Assembly: GCF_030296835.1 (NCBI RefSeq)
Contig: NZ_AP027922.1
Location: forward strand, 3,100,001-3,164,000
Origin: Pseudoalteromonas sp. MM1
GTDB lineage: Bacteria > Pseudomonadota > Gammaproteobacteria > Enterobacterales > Alteromonadaceae
DNA length: 64,000 nt
Direction: 5' to 3'
A model generated the notes under the pieces. The model was not told the DNA's origin. It ran no database searches and worked only from the letters and a program-made list of their open reading frames with translations. Shown piece by piece: positions 17,586-28,235 of the stretch (positions are counted from its first letter, which is position 1; the number at the start of each line of letters is the position of its first letter). The position numbers and the translations under genes are program-made.

Positions 17586-17746
17586 TTATAAAAATCCAAT
17601 GTTTTTCAATTAAAACCACAGGCAGTTATTATTAACTACCGCTCTAAGTATGCTACAACCCCTTCGAGTTTTAGACTTTAGCGCCGCTCACAAGTGGCTA
17701 AACTATATGAGGACATAGAACGCAACGTGGCAGACGCGGGAGTATA
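17586..17746 (-). promoter_or_regulatory. rplM leader and promoter
   Basis: On the minus strand a -10 box TATACT (17741-17746) is followed by a G+C-rich discriminator CCCGCG, typical of stringently controlled ribosomal promoters, then about 150 nt of leader before the L13 start. In related bacteria this leader binds L13 for autoregulation; I infer the same here but have not folded it. Confidence 0.45.
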
Positions 17747-17870
17747 CCAGCACTTAAAACACATTGCTACCGAGCGGTTGTTTTTTCCACAAGAAAATTA
17801 CAAAAATTTATGCATTTATATAAAAACAGCAATTAGGCTACTTTAAACAGTCGATACGCTCTTATTACTG

Positions 17871-18959
17871 CTAGGCTAAATGCTCTTTTGCTAAATACTC
17901 TAAAGACTGCATTTCTTGCAAGCGGCTAATGCAGCGTTTAAATTCAAAGTTAAGGTTACCTTGTGTATAAAGCTCAGTGATCGGTTTTTCAGCTGAAATG
18001 ATTAATGTCACATGCCGCTCGTAAAATTCATCCACTAAGGCGATAAAGCGTCTAGCTGCGTCATCATTATTTTGCCCAAGCTGTTTTACATTAGAAAGTA
18101 TAACGGTGTTGTATAAACGGCTAATTTCCATGTAATCAACTTGGCTTCGTGCGGTTTCGCACAATTCGCTAAATTCAAACATTACTACGCATTTAGCTAC
18201 TTTGCGTGTGTTGATTAATCGCCCTTCTATTTCTATCGGTTGATCAAGCTCTCCTGCCTCTGGCGAGAGCTTATCAAAATATTCAAATAAGTTTTTATCG
18301 GCTTGCTCATCTAACGGGCTATGAAATATTTCGGCTTGCTCAAGGGTACGCAGGCGATAATCAATGCCTGAGTCTACATTGACTATTTCTGTGTTTGCTT
18401 TTACCAATTCAATAGCTGGAATAAAACGCGCACGTTGCAGGCCATTTTTATATAAATCATCAGGCACTATATTCGAAGTAGCAACTAATACTATGTTGCG
18501 CGCAAACAATGCCTGCATTAAGCCGCCGAGTAACATGGCATCGGTAATATCTTGAACAAAAAATTCATCAAAACAAATGATATCGGTTTCGGCTTTAAAT
18601 ATGTCGGCAATAATTTCTAGCGGGTTACTTTTATTATTTAGCTTTTTTAGTTCGTCGTGAACTCGGTGCATAAAGCGATGAAAATGCACGCGCATTTTAC
18701 GCTCACCTGGCAGTGCCTCGTAAAAGGTATCTACTAAATAGGTTTTACCACGCCCTACACCACCCCAAAAATAAAGCCCTTTAATTGGTTCAGGCTCATT
18801 TTTATTAAACAACTTTGCAAAAAAACCTTGTTGCTGCGGTTTTTTATTTGTCAGGTCATCGTATAAACGTTGTAAATGGCGCACTGCATTTTCTTGTGCT
18901 TGGTCATGTACAAAGTCATCGCGCTTAAGATCTTGCTGGTAAGTTTGCCAAGGAGTCAT
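17871..18959 (-). CDS. zapE: Cell division AAA+ ATPase ZapE (AFG1 family)
   Basis: A 362-residue protein of the AFG1/LACE1 family. Walker A is GGVGRGKTYL and Walker B ICFDEFFVQD; the conserved VHFHRFMHRVHDEL follows the P-loop. In E. coli ZapE binds FtsZ and destabilises its polymers late in division under stress. It lies divergently from zapG, as in relatives. Confidence 0.95.
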   Translation of the reverse strand: MTPWQTYQQDLKRDDFVHDQAQENAVRHLQRLYDDLTNKKPQQQGFFAKLFNKNEPEPIKGLYFWGGVGRGKTYLVDTFYEALPGERKMRVHFHRFMHRVHDELKKLNNKSNPLEIIADIFKAETDIICFDEFFVQDITDAMLLGGLMQALFARNIVLVATSNIVPDDLYKNGLQRARFIPAIELVKANTEIVNVDSGIDYRLRTLEQAEIFHSPLDEQADKNLFEYFDKLSPEAGELDQPIEIEGRLINTRKVAKCVVMFEFSELCETARSQVDYMEISRLYNTVILSNVKQLGQNNDDAARRFIALVDEFYERHVTLIISAEKPITELYTQGNLNFEFKRCISRLQEMQSLEYLAKEHLA

Positions 18960-19094
18960 ATCTAATTACATTTTAAACACAGTTTAATTTGCACAACATA
19001 TTAACACGCATCTTAACTCGGGGTATATTACCCACAGGATGATTTATATTTGAATCAGGCATTATTAGATATTTTTTCCCAAAGGGGTAAAGTT

Positions 19095-19538
19095 ATGGGC
19101 ACAGTTACGTGGGTAGGTTTAATTGTTATTACTGCTGTAGTGGCATTTTTTGTTGGTGCATTCGTTACTAAAAAGCAATTTAAGCAAGATGAATTAAAAG
19201 AACAAGCCGAGCAAGCACAAAACGCGCTTGAGCAATATCGCCAAGATGTGGCCGATCATTTAGCAAGCACTGGTAAGCTTGTGAATAAAATGAAAGAAAA
19301 CTACGACCAACTTCTCAACCATGTTGAACAAACTAATCAACTATTACTTGATGATAAAAGCAAAACGCCTAGTGAGCCGTTTTTCTCTAAAGAAACAACA
19401 GAGCAATTACAAGCGTCTTTAAAAGAGCGTGAAATTGACCGCTCATCTGCGCAAGCACAACCTGCCGATTACGTATCAGGCGAGTCGGGATTATTTGCAG
19501 GGCAAAATGGCGATACAAAAACAGCTAAAGCCTCTTAA
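19095..19538 (+). CDS. zapG: ZapG (YhcB, DUF1043) inner-membrane coiled-coil protein
   Basis: A 147-residue protein with one N-terminal membrane helix (VTWVGLIVITAVVAFFVGAFV) and a long coiled coil (about 30-90), then a disordered tail. I chose ATG 19095, preceded by AAAGGGG at seven bases; an upstream TTG in frame at 19050 would put a polar stretch before the helix. YhcB links division, envelope growth and lipid homeostasis. It lies between zapE and degQ as usual. Confidence 0.92.
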   Translation: MGTVTWVGLIVITAVVAFFVGAFVTKKQFKQDELKEQAEQAQNALEQYRQDVADHLASTGKLVNKMKENYDQLLNHVEQTNQLLLDDKSKTPSEPFFSKETTEQLQASLKEREIDRSSAQAQPADYVSGESGLFAGQNGDTKTAKAS

Positions 19539-19574
19539 TATACGATGCACGCTAAAATATGAGCGTTATCTTGA

Positions 19575-19603
19575 GGAACTTTTTTTTGACCCCATAGTCT
19601 TTA
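19575..19603 (+). promoter_or_regulatory. Possible sigmaE-type promoter upstream of degQ
   Basis: GGAACTT (19575-19581), a 16-bp spacer and TCTTTA (19598-19603) resemble the envelope-stress sigmaE consensus, whose -35 element is GGAACTT. Envelope proteases are common sigmaE targets. The match at -10 is partial, and a terminator-like hairpin intervenes before degQ, so this is tentative. Confidence 0.3.
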
Positions 19604-19630
19604 AATGTAACAGCTTTATATTTAAATTCG

Positions 19631-19655
19631 AAAAGGCTGCTTATGCAGCCTTTTT
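19631..19655 (+). terminator. Terminator hairpin between zapG and degQ
   Basis: AAAAGGCTGC, loop TTAT, GCAGCCTTTTT. It ends 32 bp before the degQ ATG, so any degQ promoter upstream of it would be subject to attenuation. Confidence 0.75.
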
Positions 19656-19687
19656 GCTTTTCCTGTGATGTGGAGTACACCCTGACT

Positions 19688-21040
19688 ATGAAAATGAAAT
19701 TATCACTTATTAGTGCTGCAATCTTATCTACAAGCTTATTACTAAGCCCTATGGCCTCTTATGCAAAACTGCCTATTGCAGTTAACGGCCAACAATTACC
19801 TACACTGGCGCCTATGCTTGAGCAAATTACTCCTGGCGTTGTGAGCATTCAGGTTTCTGGGTCAAAAGAAGTGCGTCGTCGTGCAGACCCGCTTGAATAC
19901 TTTTTTGGTAACCCTCAACCACGTAGCCAAAAGCGCCAATTTAGCGGTTTAGGCTCAGGGGTTATTATTGATGCCGATGAAGGCTATGTAGTAACGAATA
20001 ACCACGTAATTCAAGATGCCGAAAAAATGGTGGTAACGCTAGAAGATGGCCGTGAGTTTGAAGCCACTAAAATTGGTACCGATAAAGAGTCTGATATTGC
20101 ATTATTACAAATAGATGCAGATGATTTAACCGCGGTTAAACTCGCTAATTCAGATAAATTGCGTGTCGGCGACTTTGCTGTCGCAATTGGTAACCCATTT
20201 GGATTAAGCCATACAGTAACCTCAGGCATTGTAAGTGCATTAGGGCGTAGCGGTTTAAATATAGAAGGCTATGAAGACTTTATTCAAACCGATGCAGCTA
20301 TTAACCAAGGTAACTCGGGCGGCGCATTAGTTAACTTAAATGGTGAGCTCATTGGCATTAACACTGCTATTTTAGGTGCCTCGGGTGGAAACGTCGGTAT
20401 TGGTTTTGCTATTCCATCAAATATGATGAAAAACTTAGTCGACCAAATTATCGAACATGGTGAAGTACGCCGCGGTTCATTAGGAATTTCAGGGCGCCCA
20501 CTTGATGCAGGCCTTGCAAAAGCACAGCAACTTGACGTTAAACAAGGTGCTTATGTGATGCAAGTAATGGATGATACCGCCGCAAGCAAAGCAGGTATTA
20601 AAGCTGGCGATGTTATTATTAGTATAAATGGTAGCGATATAAGTGGCTTCCATGAGCTGCGTAGTAAAATAGCAACATTAGGTGAAGGCCGCGAAGTTAA
20701 GTTAGGCATTTATCGCGATGGTAAGGTTAAAACTGTAAACGTGACTCTTGATGGCGCATCTGGTGTAACAGCTGCAGGCGACGAGCTACATCCTGCTTTC
20801 CAAGGTGCAGAACTTGAAAATGTGCAAAAAAATGGCAACAAAGGGATTGAAGTAACCACCGTTGACCCACGCTCTCCTTCTGCACGCGTTGGCCTTGAAG
20901 AAGGTGATGTTATTGTTCAAGTGAACCGCCAACGTGTAGAAAATATTCGACAAATGAATAAAATCATTGAAGATACCCAAGGTAATATTGTGTTAGGCGT
21001 TAAACGTGGCAGAGAGTCTATCTTTGTACTAATTCAATAA
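19688..21040 (+). CDS. degQ: Periplasmic serine protease DegQ/DegP (Do family)
   Basis: A 450-residue trypsin-fold protease with a signal peptide cut near ASYA-KL. The catalytic triad is His106 (TNNHV), Asp136 (ESDIALL) and Ser210 (GNSGGAL). Two PDZ domains follow (about 280-360 and 385-450). It degrades or refolds damaged envelope proteins as an oligomer. I chose ATG 19688 since the frame upstream runs through the terminator hairpin. The short LA-loop favours DegQ rather than DegP. degS follows separately, as in many gammaproteobacteria. Confidence 0.93.
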   Translation: MKMKLSLISAAILSTSLLLSPMASYAKLPIAVNGQQLPTLAPMLEQITPGVVSIQVSGSKEVRRRADPLEYFFGNPQPRSQKRQFSGLGSGVIIDADEGYVVTNNHVIQDAEKMVVTLEDGREFEATKIGTDKESDIALLQIDADDLTAVKLANSDKLRVGDFAVAIGNPFGLSHTVTSGIVSALGRSGLNIEGYEDFIQTDAAINQGNSGGALVNLNGELIGINTAILGASGGNVGIGFAIPSNMMKNLVDQIIEHGEVRRGSLGISGRPLDAGLAKAQQLDVKQGAYVMQVMDDTAASKAGIKAGDVIISINGSDISGFHELRSKIATLGEGREVKLGIYRDGKVKTVNVTLDGASGVTAAGDELHPAFQGAELENVQKNGNKGIEVTTVDPRSPSARVGLEEGDVIVQVNRQRVENIRQMNKIIEDTQGNIVLGVKRGRESIFVLIQ

Positions 21041-21063
21041 GTAACACGTTATAAATAAGCAAT

Positions 21064-21100
21064 AAAAATAACAGCAGCACTTGCCGCTGTTATTTTTTTT
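21064..21100 (+). terminator. Terminator after degQ
   Basis: Stem AAAAATAACAGC / GCTGTTATTTTT with a 10-nt loop and eight T, 24 bp after the degQ stop. It separates degQ and degS transcription. Confidence 0.85.
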
Positions 21101-21140
21101 GTGCCATCATAAAGAATTGCTCACTAACAATAAGAATCTC

Positions 21141-22223
21141 GTGCTGAAATTACTAAAATTTGTACTTCCCCCTTTATTTGTCGGTTTAGGTATCGCTTTT
21201 TTAGTGGTTTTTTTCAGCCCTAATATGCGCGCCTCTTTACTTCCTAATGTTCCCCTGCCCAGTGCTATGAGTTCAAATCATCTTAGTTTTGCTGACGCGG
21301 TTAAACGTGCAGCCCCTTCGGTGGTCACTATTTTTTCTGAAAGCATTTCTAAAGAGCCGCGTTACAAACAGCAAAACACCGTTCAAGAGCTTGGCTCTGG
21401 CGTAATTATGGCGCAAGATGGCTACATATTAACTAACTATCATGTAATAAATAATGCAGATCAAATCTTGGTTATATTAACCGATGGCCGACGCTTTTTT
21501 GATGTGCAGTTAATTGGCTTTGACACTATTACCGACTTAGCCTTATTAAAAATTAATGCCGATCACCTGCCTGTGATCCCCGTGAACGACAATTACACCA
21601 CAAGCGTGGGTGATGTAGTTTTAGCGATTGGTAATCCACTCAATTTAGGGCAAACCATCACCCAAGGTATAATTAGTGCTACCGGTAAACAAAAAATTAC
21701 CGATAGCCCTTATAACAACTTATTGCAAATGGATGCCGCTATAAATGTAGGTAACTCTGGCGGTGCTTTGGTTAACTCAAATGGTGATTTAGTGGGTATT
21801 ACATCAGCGCAGTTTAAGACCCGTGAAAACTTAAATATTCAAGGGATATTTTTTGCTGTACCTTATTCGCTTGCTAAAGAAGTGATGGCAAAGCTAATAC
21901 GCCATGGCCGTGTAGTACGTGGTTATTTAGGCTTTGAAGGCACCGCAGTAGATAGCACAGGTAAAGAGGTAAACGACAGTCTAACTCCTGTAGCAGGCAT
22001 GCGTATTACCAATTTAGACCCACTAGGCCCTGCATGGCAAGCTGGCATTGAAGAGCAAGACATCGTTATTAAAATTGCAGGGTTAAGTGTCGCCAACCCG
22101 CAAAAAGTACTCGAAAAAATAGGCAATACACAGCCCGGTAAAGAAATAGAATTTGAGCTGTACCGAAACGGTAAAGTAGAAAAAATAATGGTTAGAGTTG
22201 CAGAGCTCGAAACTAAACTCTAA
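21141..22223 (+). CDS. degS: Membrane-anchored site-1 protease DegS
   Basis: A 360-residue protease with one N-terminal membrane helix (VLPPLFVGLGIAFLVVFF), triad His101, Asp132 and Ser206 (GNSGGAL), and a single PDZ domain. DegS senses unfolded outer-membrane proteins and cleaves RseA to free sigmaE. GTG 21141 is chosen because it places the anchor at the N-terminus and gives the usual length; upstream TTG starts lie in the degQ terminator. Confidence 0.94.
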   Translation: MLKLLKFVLPPLFVGLGIAFLVVFFSPNMRASLLPNVPLPSAMSSNHLSFADAVKRAAPSVVTIFSESISKEPRYKQQNTVQELGSGVIMAQDGYILTNYHVINNADQILVILTDGRRFFDVQLIGFDTITDLALLKINADHLPVIPVNDNYTTSVGDVVLAIGNPLNLGQTITQGIISATGKQKITDSPYNNLLQMDAAINVGNSGGALVNSNGDLVGITSAQFKTRENLNIQGIFFAVPYSLAKEVMAKLIRHGRVVRGYLGFEGTAVDSTGKEVNDSLTPVAGMRITNLDPLGPAWQAGIEEQDIVIKIAGLSVANPQKVLEKIGNTQPGKEIEFELYRNGKVEKIMVRVAELETKL

Positions 22224-22231
22224 ACCACAAT

Positions 22232-22270
22232 AAAAAGGTCGGATAGCAATACGCATATCCGACCTTTTTT
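22232..22270. terminator. Terminator after degS
   Basis: AAAAAGGTCGGATA and TATCCGACCTTTTTT form a 14-bp stem with a 10-nt loop. It lies between convergent degS and murA, close to the degS end, and can act both ways. Confidence 0.88.
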
Positions 22271-22357
22271 ATGTCTAAAGTAAACGGTGTTTAATCCAGC
22301 GTGCTTAATTAAGCGAGTGATTTTCCACCCACCTCAAAGCGATTAAATATTACTGCA

Positions 22358-23626
<1,269 letters not shown>

Positions 23627-23630
23627 TTAA

Positions 23631-23888
23631 CTATTGAGGTAAAATAAATTTTTGTTCACGCTTCCACTCTGTTGGCGTAAATGCACGAATTGATACAGCG
23701 TGAATTGTACCGTCTGAAATAGTATTCATTAATGGGCCATAAACTAGCTGTTGCTTTTTAACGCGGCTTAAACCGTCAAAGCACTCACCTACTGCAATTA
23801 CTTCATAATGGCTACCATTGGCTTTTACTTTTACTTCAGCTAATTGAAGTTCGTCGCGTAATAATGTTTCGACTTGGCTAGTTTCCAT
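23631..23888 (-). CDS. ibaG: BolA-family protein IbaG
   Basis: An 85-residue BolA-like protein; the core [19 protein letters not shown] and the C-terminal [13 protein letters not shown] are typical. IbaG binds [2Fe-2S] clusters with monothiol glutaredoxin and sits with mla genes in most relatives. ATG 23888 is preceded by GAGAG; an in-frame GTG at 23897 overlaps the mlaB stop as GTGA and cannot be excluded. Confidence 0.92.
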   Translation of the reverse strand: METSQVETLLRDELQLAEVKVKANGSHYEVIAVGECFDGLSRVKKQQLVYGPLMNTISDGTIHAVSIRAFTPTEWKREQKFILPQ

Positions 23889-23893
23889 AACTC

Positions 23894-24187
23894 TCACTCA
23901 AATAAAGTTGTTACCTGACCTAACTGCATTAAATTTTGCAATTGCTCAGGTGGATTTTGCAATTCAAGGCGTGTGCCTTGTTGCTTAAATTCAGCAAAAG
24001 AGTGAATTAACCAAGCTAAGCCCGCTGTGTCAACCCTCATGACCTCACAAAGGTCAAAATAGATGGTTTTATGCTGACTTAATGACTTGATGTTCAGAAG
24101 CTGTTCATTGCCAATGGAGCTTCGGGTAAGTTCACCACTTACCCTGTAGCGCTGCTCATCAACTTGGCTAATTGCCAATTTAGTCAT
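23894..24187 (-). CDS. mlaB: STAS-domain protein MlaB
   Basis: A 97-residue STAS protein; the signature region [16 protein letters not shown] contains the conserved Asp-Thr-Ala-Gly. MlaB binds MlaF on the cytoplasmic face and stabilises the MlaFEDB complex. It overlaps mlaC by 8 bp and precedes ibaG. Confidence 0.92.
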   Translation of the reverse strand: MTKLAISQVDEQRYRVSGELTRSSIGNEQLLNIKSLSQHKTIYFDLCEVMRVDTAGLAWLIHSFAEFKQQGTRLELQNPPEQLQNLMQLGQVTTLFE

Positions 24188-24860
24188 TGCTGTTGCTGCC
24201 TCTAAACTGTACAGGTAGCTGGCTCTTTTGCTCTAGTAATTTGCTTACATGTGCAATACCTTGCTGGCGTAAAATACCTTGAAGCTCACTTTGTTTTGCA
24301 TCAAGTAAGCTAATTCCTTCTGCAATCATATCGTATGCGCGCCACTCGCCACTGCGATCTTCGCGCACTTTAAAATCAATTTTTATGTCAGGCTTGCCAT
24401 CTTCGGTAATTTTAGTTTTTACTACAACTACGTCTTTTCCTTTAAAAGGCTGCTCTGCACCAAATTCGACATGTTGGTCGGTATATTGAGTAAATACACC
24501 CGCGTAAGTAGCGACTAAATAACTTCTAAATGCGCCAATAAACTCTTGAATTTCTTCAATTGCTTTAGCTTTTTCAGCCTCATCGGTAATTGCACGTACT
24601 TTAGATACTTCACTACCCAACACACGAAGTGCGGCATATTTGTAGTCTATGTAAGGCATTAACTCTTCTTCTACAATAACACGAAGGTGCTCTTTATCTT
24701 TAGTGATAAGCGGTTGATCCTTTTTTATACGCTCAAATGTGTGCTCTGATACCTGACGCACCATTTTATTAGGATCTGTAAGTTTAATTTCGGCTGCACT
24801 AACACTTTGCACAGCAAGGGTTGCACCAAGTGCAATAACGGCTAAAAACTGTTTCAACAT
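24180..24860 (-). CDS. mlaC: Periplasmic phospholipid shuttle MlaC
   Basis: A 226-residue exported protein, signal cleaved near SVSA-AE, with the MlaC/Ttg2D fold (VEEELMPYIDYKYAALRVLG). It carries phospholipid between the outer-membrane MlaA complex and MlaFEDB. No mlaA is seen in this window. It begins 5 bp after mlaD. Confidence 0.95.
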   Translation of the reverse strand: MLKQFLAVIALGATLAVQSVSAAEIKLTDPNKMVRQVSEHTFERIKKDQPLITKDKEHLRVIVEEELMPYIDYKYAALRVLGSEVSKVRAITDEAEKAKAIEEIQEFIGAFRSYLVATYAGVFTQYTDQHVEFGAEQPFKGKDVVVVKTKITEDGKPDIKIDFKVREDRSGEWRAYDMIAEGISLLDAKQSELQGILRQQGIAHVSKLLEQKSQLPVQFRGSNSND

Positions 24861-24865
24861 AATAA

Positions 24866-25414
24866 TTACTCACTACCTTGGTTGAATAAAAACTGCCCAA
24901 TTAACTCTTCTAAAACAAGTGCAGACTTAGTATCTGTGATTGAATCACCATCACCTAGCGCTTTGCTTTCTACGCCAAATAACTCATCGATTTCTTGATC
25001 TTGCGCGTTTTCGGTCACAGTTTCACCTAAACAGCGCTGCTCGGCTGCATTAGGTGAAATAACAGGGTGAATACCTAAGTACTGCTCCCCTAAAATTCCC
25101 GATGTTAAAATTGAGATTGAGCTCGTGTCTGAAAAACGACATAAATACTGTGCATCGATAGTCATATTGACCACAGGCAAAAACTCCTGCGGATGCACAT
25201 AAATAGATTCAACACGCCCTATTACTACGCCACCTACTTTTACCGGTGCGCGCGCTTTAAGTGAGCCAATATTTTCAAACTTTGCATTTAGCGTGTAGGT
25301 TTCGCCCGACCCGCTAATACCCGAATTAGCCACTTTAAGTGCTAACATTGCAAACGCTAAAATGCCTAATGCGACAAAAAAGCCAACTAAAATCTCTAAT
25401 TTCCGTGAATTCAT
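24866..25414 (-). CDS. mlaD: MCE-domain subunit MlaD
   Basis: A 182-residue protein with one N-terminal membrane helix (ILVGFFVALGILAFAMLALKV) and an MCE domain (about 38-120, FENIGSLKARAPVKVGGVVIGRV). Six copies form the periplasmic ring through which lipid passes. The length is that of E. coli MlaD. It lies 13 bp after mlaE. Confidence 0.95.
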   Translation of the reverse strand: MNSRKLEILVGFFVALGILAFAMLALKVANSGISGSGETYTLNAKFENIGSLKARAPVKVGGVVIGRVESIYVHPQEFLPVVNMTIDAQYLCRFSDTSSISILTSGILGEQYLGIHPVISPNAAEQRCLGETVTENAQDQEIDELFGVESKALGDGDSITDTKSALVLEELIGQFLFNQGSE

Positions 25415-25427
25415 TATCTATACCCTA

Positions 25428-26207
25428 TTAGCTGGTAAACATTACCGCTGTCAAAATAAAGTCAAACCCTAATACTGCCAGTGATGAGTGAACAACTGTT
25501 TCTGTTGTTGCTTTACTGATCCCTTCTGAGGTTGGGATACAGTCGTAGCCCTTATAAAGCGCAATCCAGGTCACTACCATGGCAAATACAAAACTTTTAA
25601 TCATGCCGTTTAATACATCTTCTTGAAACGATACTTGCGATTGCATTATCGACCAAAAGCTGCCAGTATCTACGCCTAACCAATCAACCCCAACTAAATG
25701 AGCACCGATAATCGCAACCGCAGAAAAAATAAGTGCAAGCAATGGCATACTAATAAAACCAGCCCAAAAACGCGGAGCAATAATGCGCTTGAGAGGGTCA
25801 ATTGCCATCATTTCTAGTGAAGAGAGTTGTTCGGTGGCTTTCATTAAGCCAATTTCTGCAGTGAGTGCACTGCCGGCCCGCCCTGCGAATAATAGCGCAG
25901 TTACCACAGGACCTAATTCACGTAACAAACTAAGTGCAACTAATGGACCTAGGCTGTCTTCGGCGCCATAGCCTACTAATACGGTATAACCTTGCAGCGC
26001 AAGCACCATACCAATAAACAAACCCGACACCATAATAATTAATAATGACTGCGAACCAACCATATAAAGTTGGCGCACTAACAGCGGTGTGCCTTTTTTA
26101 AAGTTAGGTACATTCCACAGTGCATTAAAAAGCATGGTGGCAGAGCGCCCTAATGCTGCAAAACGTCCTAGCGTTTTATGACCTAACTTTTGAAATAAAT
26201 CCAACAT
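25428..26207 (-). CDS. mlaE: Phospholipid ABC transporter permease MlaE
   Basis: A 259-residue MlaE/YrbE permease with about five membrane segments; conserved [13 protein letters not shown] and [24 protein letters not shown] fall around the coupling helix. It shares one base with the mlaF stop, so the two are coupled. Confidence 0.95.
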   Translation of the reverse strand: MLDLFQKLGHKTLGRFAALGRSATMLFNALWNVPNFKKGTPLLVRQLYMVGSQSLLIIMVSGLFIGMVLALQGYTVLVGYGAEDSLGPLVALSLLRELGPVVTALLFAGRAGSALTAEIGLMKATEQLSSLEMMAIDPLKRIIAPRFWAGFISMPLLALIFSAVAIIGAHLVGVDWLGVDTGSFWSIMQSQVSFQEDVLNGMIKSFVFAMVVTWIALYKGYDCIPTSEGISKATTETVVHSSLAVLGFDFILTAVMFTS

Positions 26208-27034
26208 TAAGTGTTTTCTCCTAACAGCTCATCAGCATACGTTTGTGCTGGGTAATGAAATGGCACAGGCCCATCCGATAACCCTTTTAAAAACTGCTGT
26301 ACTAATGGAGATTCATGATTTCGCATTTCATCCGGTGTCCCTGCCCCTATTACGCCTTGGTCGGCAATAATAATAACGTGATCGGCAATACTCATTACCT
26401 CCGTCACATCGTGGGTTACAATAAGGGATGATAAACCTAGCACTTCATTTAACGACTTAATAAGCTTTACCAATACGCCCATAGATATTGGGTCTTGGCC
26501 GGCAAAAGGCTCATCATACATAATGAGTTCTGGATCCAGTGCAATAGCACGTGCAAGTGCTGCTCGTCTGGCCATACCGCCAGAAAGCTCAGAAGGCATT
26601 AAATCTTTAGCACCGCGTAAACCCACTGCTTGCAGTTTCATTAATACGACTAGTTTTATTAACGCTTCACTTAACTTGGTGTGCTCTCGCAGAGGAAATG
26701 CAATGTTGTCAAATACTGACATATCAGTAAATAACGCACCGCTTTGAAACAGCATGCTCATTTTGGTTCGTGCCGCATATAACTCTTTGCGCGACATTTT
26801 AGGAATACTGCCACCTTCGAATAAAATATCGCCGGCGTCAGGCTTAAGCTGCCCACCAATTAAGCGTAGCATTGTGGTTTTGCCAATTCCGCTTGGCCCC
26901 ATAATCGCTGTTATCTTACCTTTAGGAACACTAAAACTCATATTTTTATATATGGTTCTATCGCCTCGCGAAAAGCTAACATCCTTGACTTCTACTATTG
27001 ATTGCGACAAGTCGCTCTCCGTAACAATGTTCAC
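26207..27034 (-). CDS. mlaF: Phospholipid ABC transporter ATPase MlaF
   Basis: A 275-residue ATPase: Walker [11 protein letters not shown], signature [14 protein letters not shown], Walker [14 protein letters not shown], switch His in VTHDVTE. It powers MlaFEDB lipid transport at the inner membrane. It is the first gene of mlaFEDCB-ibaG-murA and divergent from yrbG. Confidence 0.95.
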   Translation of the reverse strand: MNIVTESDLSQSIVEVKDVSFSRGDRTIYKNMSFSVPKGKITAIMGPSGIGKTTMLRLIGGQLKPDAGDILFEGGSIPKMSRKELYAARTKMSMLFQSGALFTDMSVFDNIAFPLREHTKLSEALIKLVVLMKLQAVGLRGAKDLMPSELSGGMARRAALARAIALDPELIMYDEPFAGQDPISMGVLVKLIKSLNEVLGLSSLIVTHDVTEVMSIADHVIIIADQGVIGAGTPDEMRNHESPLVQQFLKGLSDGPVPFHYPAQTYADELLGENT

Positions 27035-27264
27035 TCGTGCTCCTATTTTAAGGGTTTTTTAGCCAAGATGGAAAAAACAATTCGTAAGATTTTGTAATAC
27101 GCCTACAAAAAGCGCCCTAAGGCTGAAGTAAATTGCCTTAACCTTTGCTTAAGCGCATAAAATTCACACATTGCTATAGTGGACCCAACTCTTTTGCTTA
27201 TACTTTCATGTTGGCTTTTGTTACTATTCGCGCCATCTGTATTTTGAACATCTGGCTTAACATA

Positions 27265-28233
27265 ATGGTTACCTCGTTTGTTATTTTAATTCTTGGTTTT
27301 GCTGCACTTGTGTGGAGCGCCGACCGATTTGTATACGGTGCGGCAGCGCTTGCTAAAAACTTTGGAGTACCTACTTTAATAGTTGGCTTAACGGTTGTTG
27401 CTATGGGCTCATCAGCGCCTGAAATGATGGTGTCGGCCTCGGCAGCTTTGGCCAATAAAACCGACACAGCGGTAGGTAATGCGGTCGGTTCAAATATAAC
27501 AAATATATTACTTGTGTTAGGTATTACTGCGCTGCTGCGCCCGCTGAGTGTTTCATCTAGTACTTTAAAACGCGAAATGCCGCTCGTACTGTTGGTATCA
27601 TTGGCTACGTGGTATGTATTTTCAGATAACTACTTCTCACAGACCGAAGGTATCGCCTTATTAGTCGCCTTTATTGTGTTTATTGCTGGTTTAATCATTG
27701 TCTCTCTTCGAGCAAAAAACCAAGATGACCCATTTGTTTCAGAAGCATGTGATGAGGTTCCTAACAATGTACCCACTAAAAATGCCGTATTTTGGCTCAT
27801 TGTGGGCATGGTTTTATTACCTGTAAGCTCTCATTTTCTAGTTGGTTCGGCTGTTGATATAGCAAAATACTTTGGCTTAAGTGACTTAGTTATTGGCTTA
27901 ACTATTATTGCCATTGGTACAAGTCTGCCTGAACTTGCAGCTTCTGTAGCAGGCGTTCTTAAAAACGAAGATGATTTAGCCCTAGGGAATATTGTGGGCT
28001 CAAATATATTTAATATTTTAGCAGTATTGCCACTTGCGGGTATTATTAATCCATCAATGGTAGACCCGTCACTTGCAAACCGCGACATACTTATTATGTT
28101 AGGTGCTACACTTGCGCTTATTATTATGTCATTGAACTTTAGAGGTTCTCAGCGTATCAATAGAGTAGAAGGTGGCCTATTACTCATCGCATTTTTGGCG
28201 TACCAAGGTTATATTTTTAGTCAAGTAGGGTAA
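27265..28233 (+). CDS. yrbG: Calcium/sodium antiporter family protein YrbG
   Basis: A 322-residue CaCA-superfamily exchanger. The two inverted alpha-repeats are VVAMGSSAPEMMVSASAAL with GNAVGSNITNI, and IIAIGTSLPELAASVAG with GNIVGSNIFNI. About ten membrane helices. ATG 27265 is chosen because it gives the length of E. coli YrbG and begins at the first helix; the open frame upstream is unlike the family. kdsD follows after 2 bp, so it heads the kdsD-lptB operon. Physiological ion is not known from sequence. Confidence 0.92.
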   Translation: MVTSFVILILGFAALVWSADRFVYGAAALAKNFGVPTLIVGLTVVAMGSSAPEMMVSASAALANKTDTAVGNAVGSNITNILLVLGITALLRPLSVSSSTLKREMPLVLLVSLATWYVFSDNYFSQTEGIALLVAFIVFIAGLIIVSLRAKNQDDPFVSEACDEVPNNVPTKNAVFWLIVGMVLLPVSSHFLVGSAVDIAKYFGLSDLVIGLTIIAIGTSLPELAASVAGVLKNEDDLALGNIVGSNIFNILAVLPLAGIINPSMVDPSLANRDILIMLGATLALIIMSLNFRGSQRINRVEGGLLLIAFLAYQGYIFSQVG

Positions 28234-28235
28234 CA

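Noticed and set aside
19643..19687. Upstream start for degQ
   Set aside because: It would translate the terminator hairpin and place a Cys-rich stretch before a normal signal peptide.
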